From NCBI GenBank assembly GCA_036502625.1, contig DASXYG010000116.1:1-33199 (forward strand): 33,199 bases of DNA. Direction: 5' to 3'. The stretch comes from DASXYG01 sp036502625. Its GTDB lineage: Bacteria > Actinomycetota > Actinomycetes > Streptosporangiales > Streptosporangiaceae. The position numbers and the translations under genes are program-made. The notes under the pieces were generated by a model. The model did not search any database, was not told the origin of the DNA, and saw only the letters and a program-made list of their open reading frames with translations. Of this stretch, positions 6,872 to 14,536 are shown piece after piece; within the stretch, counting starts at the first letter, position 1, and each line of letters starts with the position of its first letter.

Positions 6872-8278
6872 TCACCCGGACGCGGCGCGCGCCAGGCCGC
6901 GGTACGCCACGACCGCGCCGGTCAGCTCGACCGCCGCGCCGACGAGGAGGGCCACGCGCAGGCCGTGGCCGAAGCCGGGCCCGTGCGCGGCGCCGTGCCC
7001 GGCCGCGGCGAGGACCGCGCCCATGATCGCGACGCCCAGGGTGGCGCCGGTCATCCGGGCGAGGTTCGCGATGCCGGACGCCAGGCCCGCGCGGTCCGGC
7101 TCCACCGCGGCCACCGCCACCCCCACCACCGGGCCGGTGTTCAGCGCCAGCCCGGCCCCGATCACGGCGAACACCGCGAGCAGCGCCACCACCGGCCCGT
7201 CGCCGCCGAGTCCGGCGTACGCGAGCAGGCCCAGGCCCATCAGCGCCATCCCGCCCGTCATCGCCGGGCGCGGCCCGTAGCGGGTGACGAGCCGCCCGGT
7301 GAACGGCGACCCGAACGTGATCACCAGCGCCAGCGGCATCAGCGTCAGCCCCGCGAGCAGCGCGCCCAGGCCGCGCTGGCCCTGGAAGTCGAGGCTGATC
7401 AGCATGAACATGCCGTACATGCCGAACGTCATGCAGGCGGCGACCACCGCGGCCACCGGCAGCCGTCCGCGCCGCAGCAGCCCCAGCGGCAGCATCGGAT
7501 GCGCGCGCCGCCGCTCGACCAGCACGAACCCGGCCAGCGCCAGCGCACCGGCCGCCGCCGCGCCCAGCACCGGCGCGGACGCGACGCCGAGCCCGCCGGA
7601 CTCCACGACCGCGAACGTCAGCCCGCCGAGCGCCACCACGGCCAGCAACTGCCCCTGTACGTCCACCGGCCGGGCGCGCCGGTCCGCGGACTCCGGCGCG
7701 GCCAGCGTCAACGCGAGCGTGCCCAGCCCGACCGGCACGTTCAGCCAGAAGATCGACGCCCATCCGAGCCGGTCGACCAGCACGCCGCCGAGCGTCGGAC
7801 CCACCGCGAACGCCACCCCGGTCACCGTCGACCACGCGGCCATCGCCCGGTTCCGCTCGGCCCGGCCAGGAAAGACGACGGACAGGATCGCGAGGCTCTG
7901 CGGAATCGCCAGCGCCGCCCCCACGCCCTGCAGCCCCCGCGCCGCCACCAGCACCCCGAACGACGGCGCCGCCGCGCACGCCACCGACCCCGCGACGAAC
8001 GCGGCCAGCCCGTAGCGGTAGACCCGCCGCCGCCCCAGGCGGTCGCCGAGCGTCCCGCCGGTCAGCAGCAGCGCCGCGAACGCCAGGTTGTAGCCGTCGA
8101 CGACCCACGGCAGCGCCCCGACGCCGCCCCCGACCGTGCGCCCGATGGCCGGCAGCGCGAGGTTCACCGCGGTCGTGTCCGTCTGCGCGAGGAACAGCCC
8201 CAGGCACATGGCCACCAGGGTGAGCCGCTGCCCCCGCCGCCCCACCGGCCGTTCCGTACGTACGCCCACCGCTTCCAC
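6872..8278 (-). CDS. DHA2-type MFS multidrug efflux transporter
   Basis: This 468-residue integral membrane protein has the hydrophobic profile of the 14-helix EmrB/QacA branch of the MFS. Motif A is GGTLGDRLGRRRVYRYG in loop 2-3, motif B is RGLQGVGAALAIP, and motif C is GPTLGGVLVDRLGWASIFWLNVP. The Asp in FLAQTDTTAVNLALP in helix 1 is typical of DHA2 drug exporters. It would export cationic or amphipathic compounds using the proton gradient. The GTG start at 8278 lies inside a perfect 18-bp palindrome, so regulation by repressor binding at the start is likely. An ArsR-type regulator gene ends 68 bases upstream. Confidence 0.92.
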   Translation of the reverse strand: MEAVGVRTERPVGRRGQRLTLVAMCLGLFLAQTDTTAVNLALPAIGRTVGGGVGALPWVVDGYNLAFAALLLTGGTLGDRLGRRRVYRYGLAAFVAGSVACAAAPSFGVLVAARGLQGVGAALAIPQSLAILSVVFPGRAERNRAMAAWSTVTGVAFAVGPTLGGVLVDRLGWASIFWLNVPVGLGTLALTLAAPESADRRARPVDVQGQLLAVVALGGLTFAVVESGGLGVASAPVLGAAAAGALALAGFVLVERRRAHPMLPLGLLRRGRLPVAAVVAACMTFGMYGMFMLISLDFQGQRGLGALLAGLTLMPLALVITFGSPFTGRLVTRYGPRPAMTGGMALMGLGLLAYAGLGGDGPVVALLAVFAVIGAGLALNTGPVVGVAVAAVEPDRAGLASGIANLARMTGATLGVAIMGAVLAAAGHGAAHGPGFGHGLRVALLVGAAVELTGAVVAYRGLARAASG

Positions 8279-8288
8279 GCGTGGAAGC
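8271..8288. promoter_or_regulatory. 18-bp palindromic operator over the efflux pump start
   Basis: GCTTCCACGCGTGGAAGC is a perfect 18-bp palindrome (9+9) covering the GTG start codon of the pump gene. Its size and symmetry suit a homodimeric repressor, most simply the ArsR-type protein encoded just upstream. Confidence 0.5.
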
Positions 8289-8346
8289 TACGTCGCGCAC
8301 GTTTCGCCCCGGCTCGAAGTGGGCCGGTCCGTACGCCGGGGGCGGG

Positions 8347-9102
8347 TCAGGGCCAGGTCAGGGCGAAGTGCTCGGCCAGGCCGCGTTTGCCGGTCTCGGT
8401 GATCTGGACGGCGCGGTTGGCCGGGTGGCGGTGGAGCCAGTCGAGGTCGGTGAGGCGGGCGAGGAGGCCGTGGCCCACGCCGCCGGCCAGGTGGTGGCGC
8501 TGCTCGCTCCAGTCGACGCAGTAGCGGACGGCGGTGCGCCGCGGGGGGAGGTGCACGCCGAGGCCGGCCAGGAACGCGCGGCCGGAGTCGGTGAGGGTGT
8601 AGTCGATGTCGGAGCCGTACGCGGACGGGCGGTCGCCCACCGCGGTGGCCGGGTCGTACTGCCCGTCGCCGCCGGTGAGGTGGCCCTTCGCGAGCATCGC
8701 GGACATCAGCTCGACGCCGAGGCGGCCGGCCAGGTGGTCGTAGCAGGTGCGGGCGGCGCGCAGGGCGGCGGCGCGGCTGCCCTCGCGCAGCGAGCGCACC
8801 GGGCGCGGCGGCGCCAGCCGCATCATGACCTCGAGGAGCTCGCCCACGCGGGCGCTGGTCAGGCGGTAGTAGCGGTGGCGGCCGTGGCGCTCCACGCGCA
8901 GCAGCCCGGCGGCGGTGAGCTTCGCCAGGTGGGCGCTCGCGGTGGACGGCGCCACCCCGGCCTCCGCGGCCAGCACGCTCGCGGCGAGCGCGCGCCCGTC
9001 GCCGAGCGCGAGCAGCACCCGGCACCGGCCCGGGTCGGCGACCAGCTCGCCGACGGCCGAGATGTCCACGTCCCCGTACGCCTCCGGCTTCGCGACCGCC
9101 AT
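8347..9102 (-). CDS. ArsR-family winged-helix regulator
   Basis: A regulator of about 251 residues with an N-terminal winged helix: ISAVGELVADPGRCRVLLALGD, VLAAEAGVAPSTASAHLAKL (recognition helix) and the LLRVERHGRHRYYRL wing. It lacks the ELCVCDL metal-binding motif of metal sensors. A long C-terminal domain with RSLREGSRAAALRAARTCYDHLAGRLG follows, as in actinobacterial ArsR proteins that control efflux pumps. The start ATG 9102 places the product right before the conserved domain; an upstream GTG at 9132 would add 10 residues. It heads a unit with the MFS pump and Nudix gene and probably senses a pump substrate. Confidence 0.85.
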   Translation of the reverse strand: MAVAKPEAYGDVDISAVGELVADPGRCRVLLALGDGRALAASVLAAEAGVAPSTASAHLAKLTAAGLLRVERHGRHRYYRLTSARVGELLEVMMRLAPPRPVRSLREGSRAAALRAARTCYDHLAGRLGVELMSAMLAKGHLTGGDGQYDPATAVGDRPSAYGSDIDYTLTDSGRAFLAGLGVHLPPRRTAVRYCVDWSEQRHHLAGGVGHGLLARLTDLDWLHRHPANRAVQITETGKRGLAEHFALTWP

Positions 9103-9197
9103 GGCCCCGACCCTAACCTCGCCTGCCGACACACCCGGCGGCGGTCGGCTTCCGGTGGTTCGTCCCGGTACGGATCCGGCGGGTTCAACTGCGTCGA

Positions 9198-9221
9198 GTT
9201 TTTCTTCGTCACTGTGGGTAT
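9198..9221 (+). promoter_or_regulatory. Sigma-B-type promoter of the Asp23 cluster
   Basis: GTTT (9198-9201), 14 bases, then GGGTAT (9216-9221) matches the general-stress sigma factor consensus (GTTT-N12-15-GGGTAT) known from Bacillus SigB and Streptomyces SigB-type factors. It lies 70 bases upstream of the first Asp23 start, in the interval divergent from the ArsR gene. Confidence 0.55.
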
Positions 9222-9291
9222 CCGCATCGGTGAACGCGCGTCATGACGCACGTACGTCGTGACGTCCCGTACGCGGTTCCGGGGGGAAACC

Positions 9292-9795
9292 TTGGCTGAC
9301 ATGAAGACCGACAAGGGCGTTGCCAACGGCTCGGTCGACACCAGTGACATGCCCGCGCAGCGCGGCTCGTCGGATAAGACGGGGAACCTGGTGTCCTCGC
9401 ACGGCAAGACCAGCATCGCCGACTCCGTCGTGGCGAAGGTCGCCGGAATGGCGGCGCGCCAGGTCACCGGCGTCTACGACATGGGCGGCGGCATGGCGCG
9501 CGCCATCGGCGCCGTACGCGAGCGGTTCCCGGGGAACTCCACCACCAACGGCGCGGCGCGGGGCGTCGCCGTCGAGGTGGGCGAACGGCAGGCCGCCGTC
9601 GACATCGGCGTCGTCGTCGAGTACGGCGTCTCCATCCCCGACCTCGCGTCGGCGATCCGGCGCAACGTGATCCAGGCCGTCGAGCACATGTGCGGCCTCG
9701 AGGTCACCGAGGTCAACATCACCGTCGGCGACATCAACCTGCCCGGCGACGAGTCGGACAACGGCAACTCCGATGACCAGCCACGAGTCCAGTAA
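9292..9795 (+). CDS. Asp23/Gls24 family envelope stress response protein
   Basis: A protein of about 167 residues. The Asp23 domain begins at GKTSIADSVVAKVAGMAARQVTGVYDM and continues through VAVEVGERQAAVDIGVVVEYGVSIPDLASAIRRNV to VEHMCGLEVTEVNITVGDI. The N-terminal 40 residues are polar and probably disordered. In Gram-positive bacteria these proteins gather beneath the membrane, anchored by AmaP, and protect the envelope under stress. I chose TTG 9292 because GGGGGGA ends 4 bases before it; ATG 9301 is too far from this site, though a GTG at 9259 is also open. The gene overlaps the next by 23 bases. Confidence 0.9.
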   Translation: MADMKTDKGVANGSVDTSDMPAQRGSSDKTGNLVSSHGKTSIADSVVAKVAGMAARQVTGVYDMGGGMARAIGAVRERFPGNSTTNGAARGVAVEVGERQAAVDIGVVVEYGVSIPDLASAIRRNVIQAVEHMCGLEVTEVNITVGDINLPGDESDNGNSDDQPRVQ

Positions 9796-10084
9796 CGACA
9801 CCGAACCGGCGCGGCTCATCGCCGACGCGGTGCTCGCGTGCCCGGACGTGGCCGCGCTGTCCCGCGGCCCGTTCGGCACGGTCGCCACCTATCTGCCCGG
9901 CGCGTTCGTCGGCGGGGTGGCGGTACGCGACGACGAGGTCGAGGTGCACGTGGTGGCCCACTACGGGCGGCCCGTGCCGGAGATCGCCGCCCGGGTGAGG
10001 GACATCGTCACGCCGTACGCCGGGGACCGCGAGGTGACCGTCGTCGTCGACGACATCGACATCGGAGCCGGTGTCGGCGCGTGA
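9773..10084 (+). CDS. Short Asp23-like protein
   Basis: A 103-residue protein. After RLIADAVLACPDVAALSRGPFGTVATYLPG it has the strand-rich VGGVAVRDDEVEVHVVAHYGRPVPEIAARVRDIV and ends with VTVVVDDIDIG. This is the two-strand/helix layout of the Asp23 fold but shorter than the canonical member. It starts within the end of the preceding Asp23 gene, so the two are translationally coupled. It probably co-assembles with the longer paralogues; direct function is not known. Confidence 0.8.
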   Translation: MTSHESSNDTEPARLIADAVLACPDVAALSRGPFGTVATYLPGAFVGGVAVRDDEVEVHVVAHYGRPVPEIAARVRDIVTPYAGDREVTVVVDDIDIGAGVGA

Positions 10085-10105
10085 CCGTACGAAGGGAAGC
10101 GGATC

Positions 10106-10294
10106 GTGAGGAATGAGTTCCCGATCTGGTCGATCGTCGGACTGGCCTTCGGCACCGTGCTCGGCGTCACCGGCGCGTTCGCGGGGTTCGGCGCGTTCCT
10201 CGTCGTCCTGGTGCTCGGCGCCGTCGGGTTCCTGGTCGGCCGCGTCGTCGAGGGCGAGATGGACGTCACGGCGTGGTTCGCGAGGCGCCAGTGA
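10106..10294 (+). CDS. Small two-helix membrane protein (DUF2273-like)
   Basis: This 62-residue protein is almost entirely made of two hydrophobic helices (IWSIVGLAFGTVLGVTGAFAGF and FLVVLVLGAVGFLVGRVVEG) with a short charged tail. Small membrane proteins of this kind sit in the same position in other Asp23-AmaP clusters and are thought to help tether the complex. The GTG start at 10106 is preceded by GAAGGGAAG at proper spacing. Confidence 0.8.
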   Translation: MRNEFPIWSIVGLAFGTVLGVTGAFAGFGAFLVVLVLGAVGFLVGRVVEGEMDVTAWFARRQ

Positions 10295-10310
10295 CCCGGG
10301 GCGGTGACCG

Positions 10311-10670
10311 ATGAGCGAGGGCACCGACCCCGGCGCGCGGGGCCGTACGGTGATCGCCGACCGCGTCGTCGAGCGGATCGCCGCGCACGCCGCCACGGAG
10401 CCGGGGCCGGTCACCGGTCCCGGCACCGGCCTTCCCGGGCTGCGCGGATCCGCCCTGCGGCCCAAGGTGTCGGCCAGCGTCAGCGGACGGGTGGCCAGCG
10501 TACGGGTGGCGCTCGGCGTCACGTACCCGTCGCCGGTCCGCGCGATCACCCGGCGCGTACGCGACCGGGTGCGCGCCCGTGTGTGGCAGCTCACCGGCAT
10601 CGACGTACGGCAGGTGGACATCGCGGTGGCGCGGCTGCCGGAACCGGCGGAACGGGGGCGGGTGCGATGA
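10311..10670 (+). CDS. Asp23/Gls24 family protein, second full-type paralogue
   Basis: A 119-residue protein with the Asp23 pattern: TVIADRVVERIAAHAATEPG, then VSASVSGRVASVRVALGVTYPSPVRAITRRVRDRV and a final GIDVRQVDIAVARL strand. It lacks the long acidic head of the first paralogue and is strongly basic in the helix region. The stop overlaps the next start (ATGA), indicating coupled translation. Confidence 0.85.
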   Translation: MSEGTDPGARGRTVIADRVVERIAAHAATEPGPVTGPGTGLPGLRGSALRPKVSASVSGRVASVRVALGVTYPSPVRAITRRVRDRVRARVWQLTGIDVRQVDIAVARLPEPAERGRVR

Positions 10671-11323
10671 CGACCGTCGAGCAGAACACCGGTGTGCCGC
10701 GCCAGCCGGGCGAGCCGCGGCACCGCGCGGAGCCGTCGGCCGGGGCGAGCCGGGCCACCGGGGGGCGGCCGCGCGTACGGCGGCGGGTGTTCCGGCCGCG
10801 CCGCATGGTGCCCGCCATGATCGTGGCCGCGGTGCTGGTCGTCGTGTCGGCGCTGGCCGCGGCCGGGATCATCGCCGCGCTCGCCGGGCGGCGCCTGGAC
10901 ATCCTGCACGCGGACGCCGCTACCCGGTGGCTGGCCGGGCTGAGCTGGTCCGATCCGGTCGCGAAGGTCATCGGCGCGGTGGTGGTGCTGGTCGGGCTGC
11001 TGCTCGTCGTCACCGCGATCGTGCCGGGCCGCCCGCGCGTCGTCGCGCTGAACTGCGCGGAGCCCGACGTGGTCGCGGGCATCACGCGCCGGGGCCTGCG
11101 CTGCGTGGCCGCGGTGGCCGCCGCGGACGTGGACGGCGTCGACCGCGTACGCGCGAAGGCCCGCGGACGGCGGGTGCGCGTCAAGGTGAACACGCCGCTG
11201 CGCGACTCCGCGGACGCGAGCGCCGTCGCGGGCCGGACCCGTAAGGCCGTCGAACAGGCCATGGACGACCTCGATCTGGCGCGCCCCGTACGGGTGGCGG
11301 TGCGCGTGCGCAGGAGTGGGTGA
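10667..11323 (+). CDS. DUF6286-type membrane protein of the Asp23 cluster
   Basis: A 218-residue protein. An Arg/Pro-rich cytoplasmic head of about 45 residues is followed by two membrane helices (MVPAMIVAAVLVVVSALAAAG and VIGAVVVLVGLLLVVTAIV). A soluble C-terminal domain follows with repeated basic patches and the ending LARPVRVAVRVRRSG, which resembles the C-terminal strand of Asp23/AmaP proteins. I recognise it as the membrane partner commonly found between Asp23 and AmaP genes in actinomycetes. Its function is unproven; membrane attachment of the Asp23 layer is the simplest idea. Confidence 0.75.
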   Translation: MTTVEQNTGVPRQPGEPRHRAEPSAGASRATGGRPRVRRRVFRPRRMVPAMIVAAVLVVVSALAAAGIIAALAGRRLDILHADAATRWLAGLSWSDPVAKVIGAVVVLVGLLLVVTAIVPGRPRVVALNCAEPDVVAGITRRGLRCVAAVAAADVDGVDRVRAKARGRRVRVKVNTPLRDSADASAVAGRTRKAVEQAMDDLDLARPVRVAVRVRRSG

Positions 11324-11326
11324 CCG

Positions 11327-11905
11327 ATGAACCGACGGACCGCGCGGGGCAACCGCCTCGGCCTCATCATCGTGGGCGTGCTGCTGATCGCCGCCGGGGC
11401 GTTCGCGCTCGGCCGGGGGTTCGGCGTGATCCCCCGGCTGCCGGGCGGCGCGCCGGTGCTGTCGGCGCCGGAGCGGCGCATGGCGAACACGGCCGACTGG
11501 TTCTGGCCGGTGGCCGCGATCGTCGCGATCGTCGTGCTGCTGATCGCCGTGCGCTGGCTGTTCGTCCAGGGCCGCAGCAGCAAGATCGCGAACCTGCGGG
11601 TCGACGGCGGCTCCGCCGGGCGTACCCGGATGCCCGCGCGCGTGGTGACCCGCGCCGTCGAGCAGGACGCCGCGGAGGCGGCCGGCGTGCTGCGCGCCCG
11701 CGCCACGCTGATCGGCTCGCGGGCGCGCCCGGGGCTGCGGCTCGACGTCACCGCCGACGAGCGCGCCGACTGGCCGCGCATGCGCACGGACATCACCGGG
11801 CGCGTCCGCCACGATCTGCGCGACTGCCTGGAGCTCGACCGGCTGCCCACGGTCGTCCGGGTCAGGATGGCGACCGCGGGCGGGCGCAACCCCGATCTCG
11901 TCTGA
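11327..11905 (+). CDS. amaP: Alkaline shock response membrane anchor protein AmaP
   Basis: A 192-residue protein with two membrane helices, LGLIIVGVLLIAAGAFALG near residue 12 and WPVAAIVAIVVLLIAVRWLF near residue 60, followed by a cytoplasmic domain of about 110 residues. The domain ends in LPTVVRVRMATAG, the strand pattern shared with Asp23 partners. AmaP holds Asp23 at the membrane in Staphylococcus; the topology and gene context agree. The ATG lies 3 bases after the stop of the preceding gene. Confidence 0.82.
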   Translation: MNRRTARGNRLGLIIVGVLLIAAGAFALGRGFGVIPRLPGGAPVLSAPERRMANTADWFWPVAAIVAIVVLLIAVRWLFVQGRSSKIANLRVDGGSAGRTRMPARVVTRAVEQDAAEAAGVLRARATLIGSRARPGLRLDVTADERADWPRMRTDITGRVRHDLRDCLELDRLPTVVRVRMATAGGRNPDLV

Positions 11906-11923
11906 GCCCGTACGGTTGCGTGC

Positions 11924-12910
11924 ATGGCGGATGACGAAGGCGGCGGAAGCAGAGGCACGATCCTCCTGGCGCTCGCGGCCAACCTCGGCATCGCGATCGC
12001 GAAGGCCGTGGCCGCCGTCATCTCCGGGTCGTCGGCGATGGCCGCCGAGGCCGCCCACTCCGCGGTCGACACGATCAACGAGGTGCTGCTGCTCGCCGGG
12101 CTGCGGCGCAGCGCGCGCGGCGCCGACCGGCGGCACCCGCTCGGCTACGGGCGCGAGCGGTTCTTCTGGTCGCTGCTCACCGCCGTCACGATCTTCGGCG
12201 CGGGCGCGCTGTTCGCGTTCCTCGAAGGCGCCCGCACGATCATCGACGGCGAATCAGGCCAGCCCGACCCGCTGATCGCCTACATCGTGCTCGCCGTGTC
12301 GTTCGCCCTGGAGGGCACGTCCTGGACGCGGGCCGTACGCCAGATGCGCGCCGAGGCACGTACGTCGCAGGTGTCGTTCCTGGACCACGTGCGCCACACC
12401 GACGACCCGACCGCGAAGTCCGTGCTGCTCGAAGACTCGGCGGCGCTGCTCGGCCTGCTGTTCGCGTTCGCCGGCATCGGCCTGCACCAGCTCACCGGCT
12501 CACCGGTCTGGGACGGCATCGGCTCGCTGCTGATCGGCGCCACCCTCACGCTGGTCGCGTACTTCCTGGGCCGCACCAACATGGAGTTGCTCATCGGAAC
12601 CCAGGCCGACATGCGCCTGGTCCGCGCCATCGGCGCCATGCTCGGCGAGCAGCCCGAGGTGGACGCGGTCGTCGACCTGGTCACCCTCACCACGGGCACC
12701 GGCCAGGTCCTCGTCTGCGCCCGCCTGGACTTCCACGACGAGCTCACCGCCGCCGACCTGGAACGCGCCTGCGTCCGCATCGACGACGACCTCCGCGCCC
12801 GCTGGCCGGACGTCCACGAGGTCTACCTCCAACCGGTCCCCCGTACGGACCCGGAGGTCCGCGCCCGCGTCATCTCCCGCTACGGCCACGAACTCGGCGG
12901 CACGTCCTAG
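11924..12910 (+). CDS. Cation diffusion facilitator family transporter
   Basis: A 328-residue CDF protein with about six membrane helices and a C-terminal cytoplasmic domain. The helix-2 site AEAAHSAVDTINE has the usual His-x3-Asp. The helix-5 site is LLEDSAALLGL, with Glu-Asp instead of the second His-x3-Asp. That variant is typical of the SLC30A9/ZnT9-like branch and may alter metal choice. The loop RRHPLGYGRERFFWSL is characteristic. It would export Zn2+ or another divalent metal in exchange for protons. It follows amaP by 18 bases and may be co-transcribed with the stress cluster. Confidence 0.9.
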   Translation: MADDEGGGSRGTILLALAANLGIAIAKAVAAVISGSSAMAAEAAHSAVDTINEVLLLAGLRRSARGADRRHPLGYGRERFFWSLLTAVTIFGAGALFAFLEGARTIIDGESGQPDPLIAYIVLAVSFALEGTSWTRAVRQMRAEARTSQVSFLDHVRHTDDPTAKSVLLEDSAALLGLLFAFAGIGLHQLTGSPVWDGIGSLLIGATLTLVAYFLGRTNMELLIGTQADMRLVRAIGAMLGEQPEVDAVVDLVTLTTGTGQVLVCARLDFHDELTAADLERACVRIDDDLRARWPDVHEVYLQPVPRTDPEVRARVISRYGHELGGTS

Positions 12911-12929
12911 CCCCCGGCCCAGCGGCCGT

Positions 12930-12947
12930 CGAATGGCCCCGAATGGC
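12930..12947 (+). promoter_or_regulatory. Direct repeat CGAATGGC upstream of the XRE gene
   Basis: CGAATGGC occurs at 12930-12937 and 12940-12947, a 10-base (one helical turn) period, 80 bases before the regulator start. It could be an operator for the DUF5753 protein. The evidence is only repetition and position. Confidence 0.3.
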
Positions 12948-13026
12948 ATTTTCCCGATCGCCTTGCGCGCGGCCGAATTCTGCGAAAGAACTGACTCGCT
13001 GGTTCACGCGGAATGAGGCACGGCAG

Positions 13027-13791
13027 ATGAATCGACCCACGGCCGCCAGAAAACGATTCGGCGCGCGTCTGAAAAAGCTGCGCCAGAGCAAGCGCTGGCG
13101 CCAGGACGAGCTGGCCGCGATGCTCGGCTACTCCACCGACTTCTATCGCCACGTCGAGGCGGGCCGCCGCACCCCGCCGTCCACCATGGGGCTCAAGATC
13201 GACGAGATCTTCGGACTCCCTGGCGAGATCATGGCCGACCTGTGCGACGAGGCCCAGCGCGACCAGACCCCGATCAACGAACTACGCGAGAACGAGCAAT
13301 CCGCGAAACACATCCGGATTTGGGAGAACCGCGTCATCCCTGGGCTTCTTCAGACCGAGGACTATGCGCGCGTCGTGCTGGATTCTGACACCGATGTCGC
13401 CGACCGAATGGAGCGGCAGAAGATCCTTACCCGCGAGGATCCCGTACGTCTCCACGTCGTGCTGGACGAATCCGTGCTCTGGCGGAAGATCGGTACATCG
13501 GAGCAGTTCAGAGCGCAGCTCCTGCGTCTACTCGACTTTGACGTGCAGATCGTCCCGATGTCGTACGGATATCACTACGGCTGGTCGGGCATGCAGATCA
13601 TCCTTGAGTTCGACGGTCGGCCCACGCTTCTCTGGCGTGAAGCCAGAGGCATCGGCACGATCGTGGACGCCGAGGAGGCAGTCCGCGAAGCGTGGGACGT
13701 CTGGGAGAGAGTACTCGTAATGGCCTTGTCGCCCGAATTGTCCAAAGAGATGATCGAGGCCATAGCCGACGATCTTCCGGAGGATGAATGA
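13027..13791 (+). CDS. XRE-family regulator with DUF5753 domain
   Basis: This protein is about 254 residues from ATG 13027. The N-terminal helix-turn-helix is FGARLKKLRQSKRWRQDELAAMLGYSTDFYRHVEAGRRTPP. The C-terminal DUF5753 domain is recognised by the IRIWENRVIPGLLQTEDYARVVLD motif and ends near VMALSPELSKEMIEAIADDL. Such proteins pair with small DUF397 proteins in actinomycetes and influence development and antibiotic production (the WhiJ/BldB-like group). Start choice: GAGG lies 8 bases before ATG 13027; the open frame extends 28 codons further upstream without homology. The stop overlaps the DUF397 start (ATGA). GC content is slightly lower than that of the neighbours. Confidence 0.92.
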   Translation: MNRPTAARKRFGARLKKLRQSKRWRQDELAAMLGYSTDFYRHVEAGRRTPPSTMGLKIDEIFGLPGEIMADLCDEAQRDQTPINELRENEQSAKHIRIWENRVIPGLLQTEDYARVVLDSDTDVADRMERQKILTREDPVRLHVVLDESVLWRKIGTSEQFRAQLLRLLDFDVQIVPMSYGYHYGWSGMQIILEFDGRPTLLWREARGIGTIVDAEEAVREAWDVWERVLVMALSPELSKEMIEAIADDLPEDE

Positions 13792-13964
13792 TCACCGCAT
13801 GGCGCACATCCACATACAGCTCCAGCGAATCTACGCATGAGTGCGTAGAGGTCGGCATCGGCCCGGGCGCGGTCGGGGTCCGCGACACGAAGTCCCGCGA
13901 GCGGGGCCACCTGACCGTCTCCCGTACGGCATGGCGCGCGTTCGTCCGGCGCGTCACCGCGTAG
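13788..13964 (+). CDS. DUF397 domain protein
   Basis: A 58-residue protein starting at the ATGA overlap with the DUF5753 gene. It has the hallmark DUF397 sequence: W-R-T-S-T-Y-S-S-S near the start, then C-V-E-V, then V-G-V-R-D-T-K and W-R-A-F-V near the end. DUF397 proteins are the small partners of XRE-DUF5753 regulators and may act as antagonists, in an arrangement resembling an antitoxin-like pair. The mechanism is not settled. Confidence 0.92.
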   Translation: MITAWRTSTYSSSESTHECVEVGIGPGAVGVRDTKSRERGHLTVSRTAWRAFVRRVTA

Positions 13965-13981
13965 GCCGGGCGGCGGGCGCC

Positions 13982-14500
13982 TCAGCGGCGGCGGGTGACG
14001 GTGAGGATGAACGCGGTCGCGCCGAGGCCGAGCAACAGGAGGGCGGCGAGGAGGGCGATGTACCAGCCGTACGCCGGGAAGGCCTCGGCGCGGGCGCGCA
14101 GGTAGGCGAGCGCCAGCGGGGGGAGGGTGCGGGTCAGGCCGGGCGGGGCGTACGTCGGCTTCGTGACGGCTAGCTGGACGGCCGTCAGGCCCGCCACGAC
14201 CAGGGCGGCGATGCCGGGAACGGCCGCGGCGCCGGTCACCCAGCCGTTGCGGGTGATCGCGCCGGTCAGGCCGAGCGCCCCCGCCGCCAGCGCGCACATC
14301 AACGCCAGCACACCCCAGACGACGTACGCCCCGCCGAGGCCGCTGACCGCGTACGACGGGAACGCGTTAGCGGTCATGCCGGACGGGGGGCGTGCCGTCA
14401 CCGTGACCCACGGCAGCACCGGTGCGACCAGCAGCAGCACGGCCGCGCCGACGACCGGCCACCCGAGCCGCCCGGCCACGCCCCCCGAAGGCTGATTCAT
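13982..14500 (-). CDS. Small four-helix membrane protein, function unknown
   Basis: This 172-residue protein has four hydrophobic segments: WPVVGAAVLLLVAPVLPWV, AYVVWGVLALMCALAAGA, AAVPGIAALVVAGLTAVQLAV and WYIALLAALLLLGLGATAFIL. The loops are rich in Pro, Thr and Arg; the C terminus is RRR. I recognise no catalytic motif. It resembles the TIGR02234-like tryptophan-associated/DUF membrane proteins only in layout. GGGAGG lies 4 bases before the ATG. It is transcribed in the same direction as sdaA, 36 bases downstream, so it could be read through from the glycine operon. Confidence 0.7.
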   Translation of the reverse strand: MNQPSGGVAGRLGWPVVGAAVLLLVAPVLPWVTVTARPPSGMTANAFPSYAVSGLGGAYVVWGVLALMCALAAGALGLTGAITRNGWVTGAAAVPGIAALVVAGLTAVQLAVTKPTYAPPGLTRTLPPLALAYLRARAEAFPAYGWYIALLAALLLLGLGATAFILTVTRRR

Positions 14501-14536
14501 CCGACCTCCCGAGGACGCCCGATTTCGTCTATGCGA

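Noticed and set aside
9236..9266. GTCATGAC / ACGTACGT palindromes before the Asp23 gene
   Set aside because: Short, and CGTACG is common everywhere in this DNA; not strong enough to call an operator.
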